Below, in pieces: positions 1 to 10,211 of a DNA stretch of 64,000 nucleotides. This stretch comes from Blastococcus sp. URHD0036. GTDB lineage: Bacteria; Actinomycetota; Actinomycetes; Mycobacteriales; Geodermatophilaceae. Positions within the stretch are counted from its first letter, which is position 1; each line of letters opens with the position of its first letter. Where the stretch lies: positions 186,001 through 250,000 of the forward strand of contig NZ_JNIK01000016.1 in assembly GCF_000701365.1 (NCBI RefSeq). Direction: 5' to 3'. Below the pieces are notes generated by a model that was not told the DNA's origin, did no database searches, and saw only the letters and a program-made list of their open reading frames with translations. The translations under genes were made by a program, and so were the position numbers.

Positions 1-1
1 C

Positions 2-1621
2 CCGGCGGTGCTCGGGACCATCGGGGTGCTGCACGACCGCGGCGAGCCCTACCTCCCGTTCGGGGACCAGGCGATCCTGGAGCTGAACGTCCGCGAGGTG
101 GGGACCTCGGACGTCCTGCTCGGTGCCTACTCGCGGTTCGGCTGGTACCACCCGGGGCCGATGCTGGCCTATCTGCTGGCCGTTCCCTTCCACGCCATGG
201 ACGGGGCGCACGAGGCGCTCGCCGTCGGCGCGCTCGCCGTCGCCGGGATCAGCTCCGTCGGGGCGGTGTTCCTGGTCCGCCGTCGCCTCGGTCTGGTGGT
301 GGCGCTGTGGGCGGTCGTCGTCCTGACCGTCACGGTGCGGCTGCTCGGCGACGGCTTCCTGCGGGACTCCTGGAACCCCTACCTGCCGGTGCTGCCGCTC
401 CTGGCCGCCGCGCTGCTGTGCTGGACGGCGGTCCGCGGCGATGCCTGGGCGCTGCCGGTGGCCGTCGTCCCGATGACCCTGGCGGTGCAGTCCCACGTCG
501 GCTACCTCCCGCCGGTCGGCGCCATGGGCGCGGTGCTCGCGGCCGGGCTGCTGGTCCGCGCGGGACAGGCGCGGGCCGGGTGGCGGAGCGGGGAACGCCC
601 CCGGGACCGGCGATGGCTCCGGTGGCCGGTGGCCGTGCTCGCCGCGGTCGTCGTCGGCCTGCTGCTCTGGCTGCCGCCGATCGCGGAGCAGCTGACCACG
701 ACCCCGGGCAACCTCGGCCTGCTGGCCGACTACTTCCGCGAGGGCGGGACCGACGGCGAGCTCTCGCTCGCCCGGGCCCTGCACGCCGTCGCCGACCAGT
801 TCGCGCTGGTGCCCACCTACGCGGCCGGAGACCAGCCGCCCACCCGTCTGCTGCTCCCCGCCGGCTGGCCGGTGTGGGCGATCGTCGTCGGCCTGGTCGC
901 CTTCGTGGCGGCGCTCGCCAACGGGGTGCGCCGGCGCCGCGGGGACGTCGTGTGGCTCGGGGTGATGACGCTGGCGATCGGGGTCTCGGGCGTCGCCGCC
1001 ATCGTCCGCCTGCAGGGTGCCCCCTTCGTCTACATCACCCGGTGGACCGTCGTCGTCGGCGTCCTCGCGTGGATCACCGTGGGAGCGAGCCTGCTCCCGG
1101 AACTCGTGGGGCTGGTCCGCCGCGTCGTCGGCGGCGCCCGCTCGCGAGTGGGCCCCGACGTGGTGGTCGCCGTGCCCCTCACAGCGCTGGCGACCGCGGC
1201 CGTCGTGGTCGCCGGGACCGCCGTCGCCCGCGCGGAGACGCCGATGACCGACACGACCGGCGACATCCCCCGGCTCGAGGAGGCCGTCCTCGCCGACCTC
1301 GAGCGCGCGGGGCTGGCCGGGCAGGACCCGGTCGTGCGGGTCGACTTCCCCGGGACGACCCGGCCGGGCGACATCATCGGCACCTTCTGGCCGGGCACCG
1401 GACTGGTGCTGGAACTGCTCCGGGACGGCGTCGACACCCAGGTCGCGGCGTTCTGGGTGGCGCCGTTCGGGACCCGCTACACCGACCGCGCCGACGACGC
1501 CGACTACGTGGTGACCCTTGCCTACTCCGACGGCAGCTCGCCGCCGCCGGCGGAGTGGCAGCGCGTCCTCGACGTCCAGGGCGAGCTCATGGTCTACGGC
1601 GGGGTGGCGCCGGCGCAGTGA
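2..1621 (+). CDS. Multi-spanning membrane protein, 5' end cut by window edge
   Basis: The frame is open from base 2 to a TGA at 1619-1621, so the gene probably begins upstream; the first GTG in view is at base 8. About nine to ten hydrophobic segments lie in the first two thirds, followed by a soluble C-terminal part of about 130 residues that should face outside. An acidic first loop (PFGDQAILEL near the visible N-terminus) followed by many membrane helices recalls GT-C type glycosyltransferases, but I see no decisive motif. Function is therefore unassigned; a lipid-linked sugar transferase is only a guess. It converges on the hydrolase gene at 1634 with a 12-base gap. Confidence 0.75.
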   Translation, partial: PAVLGTIGVLHDRGEPYLPFGDQAILELNVREVGTSDVLLGAYSRFGWYHPGPMLAYLLAVPFHAMDGAHEALAVGALAVAGISSVGAVFLVRRRLGLVVALWAVVVLTVTVRLLGDGFLRDSWNPYLPVLPLLAAALLCWTAVRGDAWALPVAVVPMTLAVQSHVGYLPPVGAMGAVLAAGLLVRAGQARAGWRSGERPRDRRWLRWPVAVLAAVVVGLLLWLPPIAEQLTTTPGNLGLLADYFREGGTDGELSLARALHAVADQFALVPTYAAGDQPPTRLLLPAGWPVWAIVVGLVAFVAALANGVRRRRGDVVWLGVMTLAIGVSGVAAIVRLQGAPFVYITRWTVVVGVLAWITVGASLLPELVGLVRRVVGGARSRVGPDVVVAVPLTALATAAVVVAGTAVARAETPMTDTTGDIPRLEEAVLADLERAGLAGQDPVVRVDFPGTTRPGDIIGTFWPGTGLVLELLRDGVDTQVAAFWVAPFGTRYTDRADDADYVVTLAYSDGSSPPPAEWQRVLDVQGELMVYGGVAPAQ

Positions 1622-1633
1622 GGCCGGCCGGTC

Positions 1634-2344
1634 CTACCGGGCGAGGATGTCGGCGATGAACGGGTCGACCGCGTCCCGGGCGCCGGTGTTGGCGTAGAGG
1701 AACCACAGCGCCGCCACGACGAACGCCGGTGCGAGCACCGCCTTCTCCAGGAACGCGCCGGTGTGCATGGGCGTGAGCATGAGCCGGCAGCGGTGCAGGA
1801 TCCAGATCAGCGGCACCGGCACGCCCTGCCGGGTGATCATGTCGCCGGCGATGTGCACCAGGCACCCGACGCCGACCGCCCACGGCAGCCACATGGGTTG
1901 CGGCGTGTGGTCCAGCAGGAACCAGGCGCCGGCCCACGAGAGCACCAGGTTGCCGACGACGGTGTTCTCGATCCGGCCGGGGATCACGAAGTTCAGCGCG
2001 TGCAGCGCGAGTCCGATCGCCAGCGCCATGAACAGCAGGCTGGACCAGTAGTTCCGGGCGGCCAGCACCGCCAGGCCGCCGAAGGCCAGCGGGCCGAGAA
2101 CGGCGTCGTGGGTGCCCCAGCGGTGCCCCTGGGCCAGGCGGCCGATGGCACCGGAGGGGACGTCGGTCAGCGGACCCCACATGTCCGAGACGGTCGAGCC
2201 GTGGGCGTCGAGGTCGGGGAGCATCGCGAACCCGCCGACGGCGGCGACCCACGCGACCTGGGCGACCGTTCCCTCGACGGGTGCCCACGGCAGCGTCGCC
2301 GCGCCGACGGCCAGGCCGGACAGGGCGTGGGAGTGACCGAGCAC
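1634..2344 (-). CDS. YdjM-type metal-dependent hydrolase (DUF457 family)
   Basis: The 236-residue protein starts MLGHSHALSG and has the family's pattern: an N-terminal GHSH, a PDLDAHGS segment, HRWGTHD and a late HIAGDM in membrane-spanning helices. These His/Asp residues match the LexA-regulated inner-membrane hydrolase family DUF457/YdjM, whose substrate is unknown. Several transmembrane helices are visible. The GTG start at 2344 has no Shine-Dalgarno sequence; a CACCCT box ends six bases before it, so it may be translated from a nearly leaderless mRNA. The family assignment is good; the biological role is not known. Confidence 0.8.
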   Translation of the reverse strand: MLGHSHALSGLAVGAATLPWAPVEGTVAQVAWVAAVGGFAMLPDLDAHGSTVSDMWGPLTDVPSGAIGRLAQGHRWGTHDAVLGPLAFGGLAVLAARNYWSSLLFMALAIGLALHALNFVIPGRIENTVVGNLVLSWAGAWFLLDHTPQPMWLPWAVGVGCLVHIAGDMITRQGVPVPLIWILHRCRLMLTPMHTGAFLEKAVLAPAFVVAALWFLYANTGARDAVDPFIADILAR

Positions 2345-2396
2345 GCGCGCAGGGTGCCGCGCCGGCGGCCGCCGCAGGGGGAGGCGCGCGGAGGAC

Positions 2397-3635
2397 TCAG
2401 GCGGACGGGGTCGCCGACGGGGCGGCGTCCGGGACGGCCGCGGTCAGGGCTCCGGCCGGCGGGGTCCGGCCGGCCAGGACCGTGCCGGCCAGCCAGGCCA
2501 CGGTCACGGAGCCGAGCATGACCACCGCCATCGGCAGCAGCGTGCCCGCCTCGCCCAGTCCGGCCAGCGGGGAGACCGCGGCGGCGATCGCGAACTGGCC
2601 GGTGCCCAGCAGGGCCGACCCCGTGCCGGCGCTGCGCGCAGCGCCGGACATCGCCAGCGCCGTGGCGTTCGGGAAGACCAGGCCGGCGACGGCGACGACG
2701 AGGCAGAGCGTGGGCAGCACGACCGGCAGCCCGGCACCGGCCACCGCGGCCCCGACCAGCACCGCGGTGCCGGCGACCTGGACGCTGAGCCCGGTCACCA
2801 GCAGCAGCCGCGGCCCGGTCCGGCGGACCAGGAGCCGGGAGAGCTGCGCGGCCAGCATGATCCCGACGCCGTTCAGGGCGAAGACGAGGCTGAACTGCTG
2901 GGCGGACAGGCCGTAGCCGTCCTGCAGCGTGAACGACGACGTCGAGATGTAGGTGAAGAGCGCGCCGAAGCCGAACCCCTGGGTCAGGACGAACCCGAGG
3001 AAGCGGCGGTCGGTCAGCAGCTGCCGGGCGTTGGCCAGCGTGGTCCGCAGCCCGCCGGGCACCCGTCGCTCCGGCGGCAGGGACTCGGGCAGGGTCCGGA
3101 GCGTGGTGAGGAAGAGGACGAGCCCGATGAGCGAGAGCGCGACGAAGATGCCGCGCCACTCGGTGACCCGCAGGAGCTGTCCGCCGAGCACGGGGGCGAG
3201 GACCGGTGCAGCCGTGCTGACCGAGGCGAGCAGCGCGTACACCCGGGCGGCCTCGGTGCCGGACCAGATGTCCCGGACGACCGCCCGAGCCAGGACGATG
3301 CCCGACGCCCCGGCCATCCCCTCGAGCACCCGGATCACGACGAGCACCCACACGGCCGGGGCGAAGGCGCTCAGCAGCGTGCTGACGGTGTAGGCGGCGA
3401 GACCGAGCAGCAGCGGTCCGCGGCGGCCGAACCGGTCCGACAGTGGTCCGGCCACCAGTTGCCCCGCGGCGAGGCCGACCGCCGCGGCGGTGAGGGTCAG
3501 CTGGATCGCCGACTGGCCGCCGCCGAACTCGGCCTCGAGGTCGGGGAGGGCGGGCAGGTAGAGGTCGAGAGAGAGCGGCGCCATCGCCGACAGCGCGCCG
3601 AGGAGCAGGATCGGCGCCGAGCGGGGAGGGCTCAC
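2397..3635 (-). CDS. MFS multidrug efflux transporter, Bcr/CflA family
   Basis: A 412-residue, 12-helix major facilitator. The loop between helices 2 and 3 holds the classical GPLSDRFGRRGPLL motif, and helix 1 begins with the LDLYLPALP segment typical of Bcr/CflA drug:proton antiporters. It acts at the cytoplasmic membrane and would export small hydrophobic compounds; the true substrate cannot be told. Its GTG start overlaps the stop of the DUF6104 gene by four bases (GTGA), so it is translationally coupled to that gene and probably shares the kgd transcript. The last 15 residues are Ala/Pro-rich and probably disordered. Confidence 0.88.
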   Translation of the reverse strand: MSPPRSAPILLLGALSAMAPLSLDLYLPALPDLEAEFGGGQSAIQLTLTAAAVGLAAGQLVAGPLSDRFGRRGPLLLGLAAYTVSTLLSAFAPAVWVLVVIRVLEGMAGASGIVLARAVVRDIWSGTEAARVYALLASVSTAAPVLAPVLGGQLLRVTEWRGIFVALSLIGLVLFLTTLRTLPESLPPERRVPGGLRTTLANARQLLTDRRFLGFVLTQGFGFGALFTYISTSSFTLQDGYGLSAQQFSLVFALNGVGIMLAAQLSRLLVRRTGPRLLLVTGLSVQVAGTAVLVGAAVAGAGLPVVLPTLCLVVAVAGLVFPNATALAMSGAARSAGTGSALLGTGQFAIAAAVSPLAGLGEAGTLLPMAVVMLGSVTVAWLAGTVLAGRTPPAGALTAAVPDAAPSATPSA

Positions 3636-3814
3636 TCCTCGTCGTCGTCGGTACCGCCGCGCGCGAGCCAGGTGGCCAGCCGCTCGACGGGCACCTCGAA
3701 CTCGGGGTGGGCGTCCACGAACGCCTGGAGCTGGTCGGCCAGCCAGGCGAGGGAGACCTGCTCCTCGCCGCGCCGGTCGACCAGCTCCTCCAGGCCGCGG
3801 TCGGTGAAGTACAC
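3632..3814 (-). CDS. Small DUF6104 family protein
   Basis: A 60-residue acidic protein starting VYFTDRGLEEL and ending in a run of Asp/Glu. It matches the small actinobacterial DUF6104 family, which I know as a frequent neighbour of kgd: TDRG near the start, an RRGEEQV stretch, and FEVPVERLATWL near the end. The GTG start at 3814 lies 11 bases after the kgd stop, and its stop overlaps the MFS start (GTGA). It is too short to be found by length filters. Function is unknown; the persistent neighbourhood suggests a link to 2-oxoglutarate metabolism, but that is inference. Confidence 0.82.
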   Translation of the reverse strand: MYFTDRGLEELVDRRGEEQVSLAWLADQLQAFVDAHPEFEVPVERLATWLARGGTDDDEE

Positions 3815-3825
3815 GAGCGCCGTCC

Positions 3826-6800
3826 TCAGTCCGCGAAGGCCTGCGCGATCAGCTGGCGCTGCTCGACCTCGTGGACCTTCGCCGAGCCGACGGCCGGGCT
3901 CGCCGAGGCCCGGCGGCTGATCGGCCGCAGCGTCCGGCCGGCCGGCATGTTGGCGTACAGGTGCACGGCCATGAACTGCCAGGCGCCCATGTTGGCCGGC
4001 TCCTCCTGCACCCAGACGACGTCCGAGGCGTTCGGGTAGCGCTCGAGCTGCGCGAAGATCTGCTCGGTGGGCAGCGGGTAGAGCTGCTCGACCCGGACGA
4101 CCGCGGTGTCGCCGCGCTTGCCGGAGTCGCGCTGGCTGAGCAGGTCGTAGGCGACCTTGCCGCTGCAGAGCAGCACCCGCCGGACGGCGTCGGCGTCGAG
4201 CTCGCGACCACCGGTACCGGGGTCGGGCAGGACCGGGCGGAAACCCTCGTCGGTGAACTCCGACACCGCGCTGACCGCCGCCTTGGAGCGCAGCAGCGAC
4301 TTCGGCGTGAAGACGACCAGCGGACGGTGCACGTCCGACAGCGCCTGGCGCCGGAGCAGGTGGAAGTAGTTGCCGGGGGTGGTGCAGTTGGCGACCGTCA
4401 TGTTGTTCTCGGCCGACAGCTGCAGGAACCGCTCGATCCGGCCGCTGGAGTGGTCGGGGCCCTGACCCTCGAGGCCGTGCGGCAGCAGCAGGACGACGCC
4501 CGAGCGCTGACCCCACTTCGCCTCGCCGGAGCTGATGAACTCGTCGATGACCATCTGCGCGCCGTCGACGAAGTCGCCGAACTGGGCCTCCCAGAGGACG
4601 AGCGCCTGGGGGTTGGCCACCGAGTACCCGTACTCGAAGCCGAGCGCGGCGTACTCGCTCAGCAGCGAGTCGTAGACGAAGAACTTGGCCTGGTCCCCGC
4701 CCAGGTGCAGCAGCGGCGTGTACTCCGCGGCGCTCTCCCGGTCGATGAGGACGGCGTGCCGCTGGACGAACGTGCCGCGGCGGGAGTCCTGGCCGGCCAG
4801 CCGGACCGGGATGCCCTGCAGGAGCAGCGACCCGAAGGCGAGCAGCTCGCCCATCGCCCAGTCGATCCCGCCCTCGCTGACCATCGCGGCACGACGCTCG
4901 AGCATCTTCTGCAGCTTCGGGTGCGGCGTGAAGTCGGGCGGGAACGAGACGTGCGCATCCCCGATGGCCTTGAGCACCTCGGTGGAGATCGCCGTCTCGA
5001 CGGCGGACTCGTGCGCGCTGCGCGGGTCCATGACCGGCTCGGGCTTGGAGGTGTCCCGCGCGTCGTGGGTCTCGGCGAAGGCGCGCTCCAGCTGGCCGCG
5101 GTAGTCCTTCAGGGCCTCCTCGGCCTCGGCCAGCGTGATGTCGCCGCGGCCGATGAGCGCCTCGGTGTACAGCTTCCGGACCGACCTCTTGCGGTCGATG
5201 ATGTCGTACATCAGCGGCTGGGTCATCGAGGGGTCGTCGCCCTCGTTGTGCCCGCGGCGGCGGTAGCAGACCAGGTCGATGACGACGTCCTTGCGGAACG
5301 CCTGCCGGTAGTCCACGGCCAGCCGGGCGACCCGCATGCAGGCCTCGGGGTCGTCGCCGTTCACGTGGAAGACCGGGGCGCCGATCATCCGCGCGACGTC
5401 GGTCGAGTAGAGGCTGGAGCGCGACTGCGCCGGGCTGGTGGTGAAGCCGACCTGGTTGTTGACGACGACGTGCACCGTGCCGCCGGTGCGGTAGCCGCGC
5501 AGCTGGGAGAGGTTGAGCGTCTCGGCGACCACGCCCTGGCCGGCGAACGCCGCGTCACCGTGCAGGAGCACGGGGAGGACGGTGAAGCCGCTCTCGCCCT
5601 TGTTCAGCAGGTCCTGCTTGGCGCGGACGATGCCCTCGAGGACGGGGTTGACCGTCTCCAGGTGCGAGGGGTTGCTGGCGAGGGAGACCGCGATCTCGGC
5701 GCCCTCGCGGAACGGGTTGCGGAAGGTGCCGGTGGCGCCGAGGTGGTACTTCACGTCGCCGGAACCCTGGACGGTGCCCGGGTCGATGTTGCCCTCGAAC
5801 TCGCCGAAGATCTTCGAGTAGCTCTTGCCGAGCACGTTGGCCAGCACGTTGAGCCGGCCGCGGTGCGGCATGCCGATCGCGACCTCGTCGAGCTCGTAGT
5901 CGGTGGAGGCGACGAGCACCTCGTCGAGCACCGGGATGAGCGACTCGCCGCCCTCGAGGCTGAAGCGCTTCTGCCCGACGTACTTGGTCTGCAGGAAGGT
6001 CTCGAAGGCCTCGGCGGCGTTGAGCCGGCCCAGGACGTGCTTCTGCTTCTCCCGGTCGGGCTTCTCGGCCTTGAGCTCGACCCGCTTCTGGATCCACTCG
6101 CGCTCTTCTGGGTCGGTGATGTGCATGTACTCCACGCCGACCGTGCGGCAGTAGGAGTTGCGCAGCACGCCGAGGATGTCGCGCAGGGCCATCATCCGCT
6201 CGCCGGCGAACCCGCCGACGGGGAACTCGCGGTCGAGGTCCCACAGCGTCAGCCCGTGCTGGAGGATGTCCAGGTCGGGGTGGGTGCGGACCTTGAACTC
6301 CAGCGGGTCGGTGTCGGCCATGAGGTGGCCGTTGCGCCGGTAGGCCTCGATGACCTCGATGACCCGGGCTTCCTTGTCGATCTGCCCCTCGCGGCCGACG
6401 CGGACGTCGGGCATCCAGCGCACCGGCTCGTAGGGGATGCGCAGCGAGCGGAAGACGTCGTCGTAGAAGCCGTCCTCGCCCAGCAGCAGCGCGTGCAGCC
6501 GGCGCAGGAAGTCGCCGGACTCGGCGCCCTGGATGATCCGGTGGTCGTACGTCGAGGTGAGCGTGATGATCTTGGAGATGCCGAGGTCGGTCAGCGCCTC
6601 GGGGCTCATCCCCTGGAACTCGGCCGGGTACTCCATCGCGCCGACGCCGATGATCGCGCCCTGGCCGGCGGTCAGCCGCGGCACCGAGTGGTTGGTGCCG
6701 ATCGTGCCCGGGTTGGTCAGGCTGATCGTGGTGCCGGAGAAGTCCTCGAGGGTCAGCTTGTTCTGCCGCGCGCGGCGGATGACGTCCTCGTAGGCGGCCC

Positions 6801-7692
6801 AGAACTGGGCGAAGTCCATCGCCTCGGCGCCCTTGATGGACGCGACGACGAGCGACCGGGAGCCGTCGGGCTTGGGCAGGTCGATCGCCAGACCGAAGTT
6901 GACGTGCTCGGGCTGGACGAGCATCGGCTTGCCGTCGATCTCGGCGAAGGCGTTGTTCATGTTCGGGAAGTCGTCCAGCGCCCGGACCAGCGCGTAGCCG
7001 ATCAGGTGCGTGAAGGAGACCTTCCCGCCGCGGGCGCGGGCGAGGTGGTTGTTGACGACGATGCGGTTGTCGGCCAGGAGCTTGGCCGGCACCGCGCGCA
7101 CGCTGGTGGCCGTGGGCACGGTCAGCGAGGCGTTCATGTTCTTGACGACGCTGGCGGCGGCGCCGCGCAGCGGCGAGCGCTTCGGGCCCTCGGTCGCGGG
7201 CGCCGCCGGCGCCGCCGGCTTGGGTGCCGGTGCGGCCTGGACCTGCTGGTCGGCGCGGTCGGCGGCCCGGTGCACGACGGTGGCCTCGGTCTTCGGCTCG
7301 ATCCCGGCGCCGGCGACCGGTGCCGCAGCGGCACCGTTCTGGCGCGGCGCGGCGGGCGGGCCGCTCTTCTCGGCGCTCTGCTGGGCCTTCGCCGGACCCG
7401 GAGCCGGAGCCGACGGGGCAGGCGCGGCCGGTCGCTGAGCCGGGGCGGCCGGCGCCTGCTCGCGGTCGTTCCCGGGGGACACCGGGCTGCCGGGGCGGTA
7501 GTCGGCGAAGAACTCGTGCCACGCCTGGTCGACGCTGGAGGGATCGACGAGGTACTGCTGGTACATCTCCTCGACCAGCCACTCGTTGGTGCCGAAGCCG
7601 GCCACCGAGGAGGCGTGGGAGGAGGGGGTGGACGGCCGGGAGGGGCTCACGCTTGACACGGGGTCGAGTGCCTTCTTCGTCGTGGGTTGCAC
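3826..7692 (-). CDS. kgd: Multifunctional 2-oxoglutarate dehydrogenase E1/E2-like subunit (Kgd/OdhA)
   Basis: The 1288-residue protein has the actinobacterial layout. A short N-terminal segment ([12 protein letters not shown], about residues 33-45) is followed by an Ala/Pro linker with no lipoyl domain. A succinyltransferase-like domain (about 170-410, with the [15 protein letters not shown] active-site motif) precedes the thiamine-diphosphate E1 region. The E1 region carries [19 protein letters not shown] and [19 protein letters not shown]. It decarboxylates 2-oxoglutarate in the TCA cycle and works with E2 and lipoamide dehydrogenase encoded elsewhere. In relatives, the FHA protein GarA/OdhI inhibits it; none is encoded here. 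The GTG at 7692 is taken as start, although a GTG about 11 codons downstream also fits. Confidence 0.96.
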   Translation of the reverse strand: MQPTTKKALDPVSSVSPSRPSTPSSHASSVAGFGTNEWLVEEMYQQYLVDPSSVDQAWHEFFADYRPGSPVSPGNDREQAPAAPAQRPAAPAPSAPAPGPAKAQQSAEKSGPPAAPRQNGAAAAPVAGAGIEPKTEATVVHRAADRADQQVQAAPAPKPAAPAAPATEGPKRSPLRGAAASVVKNMNASLTVPTATSVRAVPAKLLADNRIVVNNHLARARGGKVSFTHLIGYALVRALDDFPNMNNAFAEIDGKPMLVQPEHVNFGLAIDLPKPDGSRSLVVASIKGAEAMDFAQFWAAYEDVIRRARQNKLTLEDFSGTTISLTNPGTIGTNHSVPRLTAGQGAIIGVGAMEYPAEFQGMSPEALTDLGISKIITLTSTYDHRIIQGAESGDFLRRLHALLLGEDGFYDDVFRSLRIPYEPVRWMPDVRVGREGQIDKEARVIEVIEAYRRNGHLMADTDPLEFKVRTHPDLDILQHGLTLWDLDREFPVGGFAGERMMALRDILGVLRNSYCRTVGVEYMHITDPEEREWIQKRVELKAEKPDREKQKHVLGRLNAAEAFETFLQTKYVGQKRFSLEGGESLIPVLDEVLVASTDYELDEVAIGMPHRGRLNVLANVLGKSYSKIFGEFEGNIDPGTVQGSGDVKYHLGATGTFRNPFREGAEIAVSLASNPSHLETVNPVLEGIVRAKQDLLNKGESGFTVLPVLLHGDAAFAGQGVVAETLNLSQLRGYRTGGTVHVVVNNQVGFTTSPAQSRSSLYSTDVARMIGAPVFHVNGDDPEACMRVARLAVDYRQAFRKDVVIDLVCYRRRGHNEGDDPSMTQPLMYDIIDRKRSVRKLYTEALIGRGDITLAEAEEALKDYRGQLERAFAETHDARDTSKPEPVMDPRSAHESAVETAISTEVLKAIGDAHVSFPPDFTPHPKLQKMLERRAAMVSEGGIDWAMGELLAFGSLLLQGIPVRLAGQDSRRGTFVQRHAVLIDRESAAEYTPLLHLGGDQAKFFVYDSLLSEYAALGFEYGYSVANPQALVLWEAQFGDFVDGAQMVIDEFISSGEAKWGQRSGVVLLLPHGLEGQGPDHSSGRIERFLQLSAENNMTVANCTTPGNYFHLLRRQALSDVHRPLVVFTPKSLLRSKAAVSAVSEFTDEGFRPVLPDPGTGGRELDADAVRRVLLCSGKVAYDLLSQRDSGKRGDTAVVRVEQLYPLPTEQIFAQLERYPNASDVVWVQEEPANMGAWQFMAVHLYANMPAGRTLRPISRRASASPAVGSAKVHEVEQRQLIAQAFAD

Positions 7693-7697
7693 GTGTT

Positions 7698-7717
7698 CGG
7701 ACCGGTGTCCGACTCTA
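7698..7717 (-). promoter_or_regulatory. kgd -10 box and palindrome in the short leader
   Basis: On the minus strand a TAGAGT -10 box (7712-7717) precedes the kgd start by 19 bases. Most of the gap is a palindrome, CGGAC-CGGT-GTCCG (7698-7711), which could fold in the mRNA or bind a protein at the transcription start. No clear Shine-Dalgarno sequence is present. The promoter call rests on the -10 box only. Confidence 0.45.
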
Positions 7718-7784
7718 CGCCCGCCGGGTGCGGCGGACCGGCCGACGTGGGGGCCTGCGGTCCGGCGGGACAGGCGTGACCGGT

Positions 7785-7820
7785 GGTGTCCCCGCCGGGC
7801 GCCGGGCCGGCGGGGACACC
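7785..7820 (-). terminator. Hairpin after the ABC permease gene
   Basis: A perfect 12-bp inverted repeat, GGTGTCCCCGCC (7785-7796) with GGCGGGGACACC (7809-7820), begins five bases after the permease stop codon. There is no T run, as is common for actinobacterial terminators. It also insulates the ABC operon from kgd. Confidence 0.65.
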
Positions 7821-7824
7821 TGCC

Positions 7825-8585
7825 TCAGACGACGTCGCGCCGGGAGGCGAGCAGGGTCCCCACGACCGCGGCCACCAGCCCGTAGGCCAGCAGCAGCAGC
7901 GCGCCCTGCCACGGCTCGAGCAGGTCCGGGGCCTCGAAGTCGGACGTGACGGCCTGGACCGCGCCACCGGGCAGCCACTTGTAGGCCCCGGAGATCGCGC
8001 CGATGGAGGACACGATCGGCTCGATGACGTTGAGGTAGACCAGCGCGCCGACGATCGCCCCCACCTGGTTGCGCACGAGCGCGCCGACGCCCACGCCGAT
8101 GACGGTGAACACCACCAGGACCAGACCCGAGGCCGCCAGGGTCTGCAGGTTGTCCGCGTCCAGGGACGGCGCGTTCCCGCGGGCGCCGGCGTAGACCAGG
8201 ACGACGGCGACGGTCACGGCCAGGACCACCAGCGCCATGGGGACGGCGACCGCCCCGTAGGCGAGCAGCTTGGCCGCGACGACCCGCCCCCGGCGGGGGG
8301 TGGTGAGGAAGGTCGGGGTCGCCGTCCGGTGCCGGTACTCCTGGGTCATCCCGATGATCCCGAGGATCAGCAGGAAGACGCTGGCGTTGGCCGCCACGGA
8401 GAACACGACCTCGGCGTACTCCGGGTCGTCGAGCGCCGGGATGCCGGGGCCGTCCTCGCCGTCCTGCCCGGCCAGGCCGGTGAAGAGGGCGGCGAAGCCG
8501 CCGGCCAGGGCGCAGGAGCCCAGCAGCAGCCCGATCCAGACACGGGTGGTGAAGAGCTTCGTCCACTCGGCGCGGACCAGTGCGG

Positions 8586-8589
<4 letters not shown>
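7825..8589 (-). CDS. ABC transporter permease (ABC-2 type)
   Basis: A 254-residue membrane protein beginning MTALVRAEWTKLFTTR, the usual opening of ABC-2 type permeases, with an amphipathic stretch and then about six hydrophobic helices. The motif after helix 2 (TQEYRHRT) is the conserved permease signature seen in BcrB/NatB-like exporters. The ATG overlaps the stop of the ATPase gene upstream by four bases (ATGA), so the two are made together. The exported substrate is unknown; antibiotic or peptide export is usual for this type. Confidence 0.88.
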
Positions 8590-9620
<1,031 letters not shown>

Positions 9621-9688
9621 CGAGCGTTCACCGTGTCCGACCTGGGCCGTCGTCGTTGAAGCCGGCAGCAGGGAGGTCGCCGGTCACC

Positions 9689-9694
9689 TACAGT
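9689..9694 (+). promoter_or_regulatory. -10 box upstream of the universal stress protein gene
   Basis: TACAGT at 9689-9694 would give a leader of about 33 bases ending in a GGGAG ribosome binding site nine bases before the GTG. No convincing -35 element is seen at the right spacing. Confidence 0.4.
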
Positions 9695-9733
9695 CCGGCG
9701 ACGACGCAGTCGAGAGATCGGGAGCGCAGGCAC

Positions 9734-10192
9734 GTGAGCACCTATCGCACGGTGGTCGTCGGGACGGACGGCTCGGAGTCCTCGCTGCGCGCGGTCGAGC
9801 GCGCCGGCGCCCTGGCCGGTGCCTGCGGCGCCACGCTCGTCGTCGCGTGCGCGTACCTGCCGGCGGAGGCCGACGACCGGGAGCTCTCCCGGGCCCAGGA
9901 CGTGCTGGGCGACGAGGCCTACCAGGTGATGGGCTCCTCGCCGGCGGAGGAGACGGTGCGCACGGCCACCGACCGGGCCACGTCGGCGGGTGCGGGCCAG
10001 GTGAAGCCGGTCGCGGTCGCGGGGTCGCCGGTCGAGGTGCTGCTGGACGTCGTCCGCCGCGAGCAGGCCGACCTGCTGGTGGTCGGCAACCGCGGGCTGA
10101 ACGGCATCAAGGGCCGGCTGCTGGGCTCGGTGCCGGCCGATGCGACCCGCCGGTCGGGGTGCGACGTCCTCGTCGTCCACACCACCGGCTGA
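9734..10192 (+). CDS. Universal stress protein (UspA family)
   Basis: A 152-residue single Usp domain opening YRTVVVGTDGSESS. The ATP-binding signature is intact: GNRGLNGIKGRLLGSV followed by the conserved Val-rich last strand CDVLVVHTTG. This places it with ATP-binding Usp proteins (MJ0577 type), cytosolic proteins induced by stress or hypoxia. The GTG at 9734 is preferred because GGGAG lies upstream and the first beta strand follows immediately. It is divergent from the ABC operon and 19 bases ahead of the adenylate cyclase gene, so the two may be co-transcribed. Confidence 0.9.
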   Translation: MSTYRTVVVGTDGSESSLRAVERAGALAGACGATLVVACAYLPAEADDRELSRAQDVLGDEAYQVMGSSPAEETVRTATDRATSAGAGQVKPVAVAGSPVEVLLDVVRREQADLLVVGNRGLNGIKGRLLGSVPADATRRSGCDVLVVHTTG

Positions 10193-10211
10193 GCCGCGGG
10201 CGCTCCCGGCG

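Noticed and set aside
3871-7656. Open frame of 1261 codons opposite kgd
   Set aside because: It is an antisense shadow of kgd caused by GC-rich third positions; its low-complexity translation has no domain.
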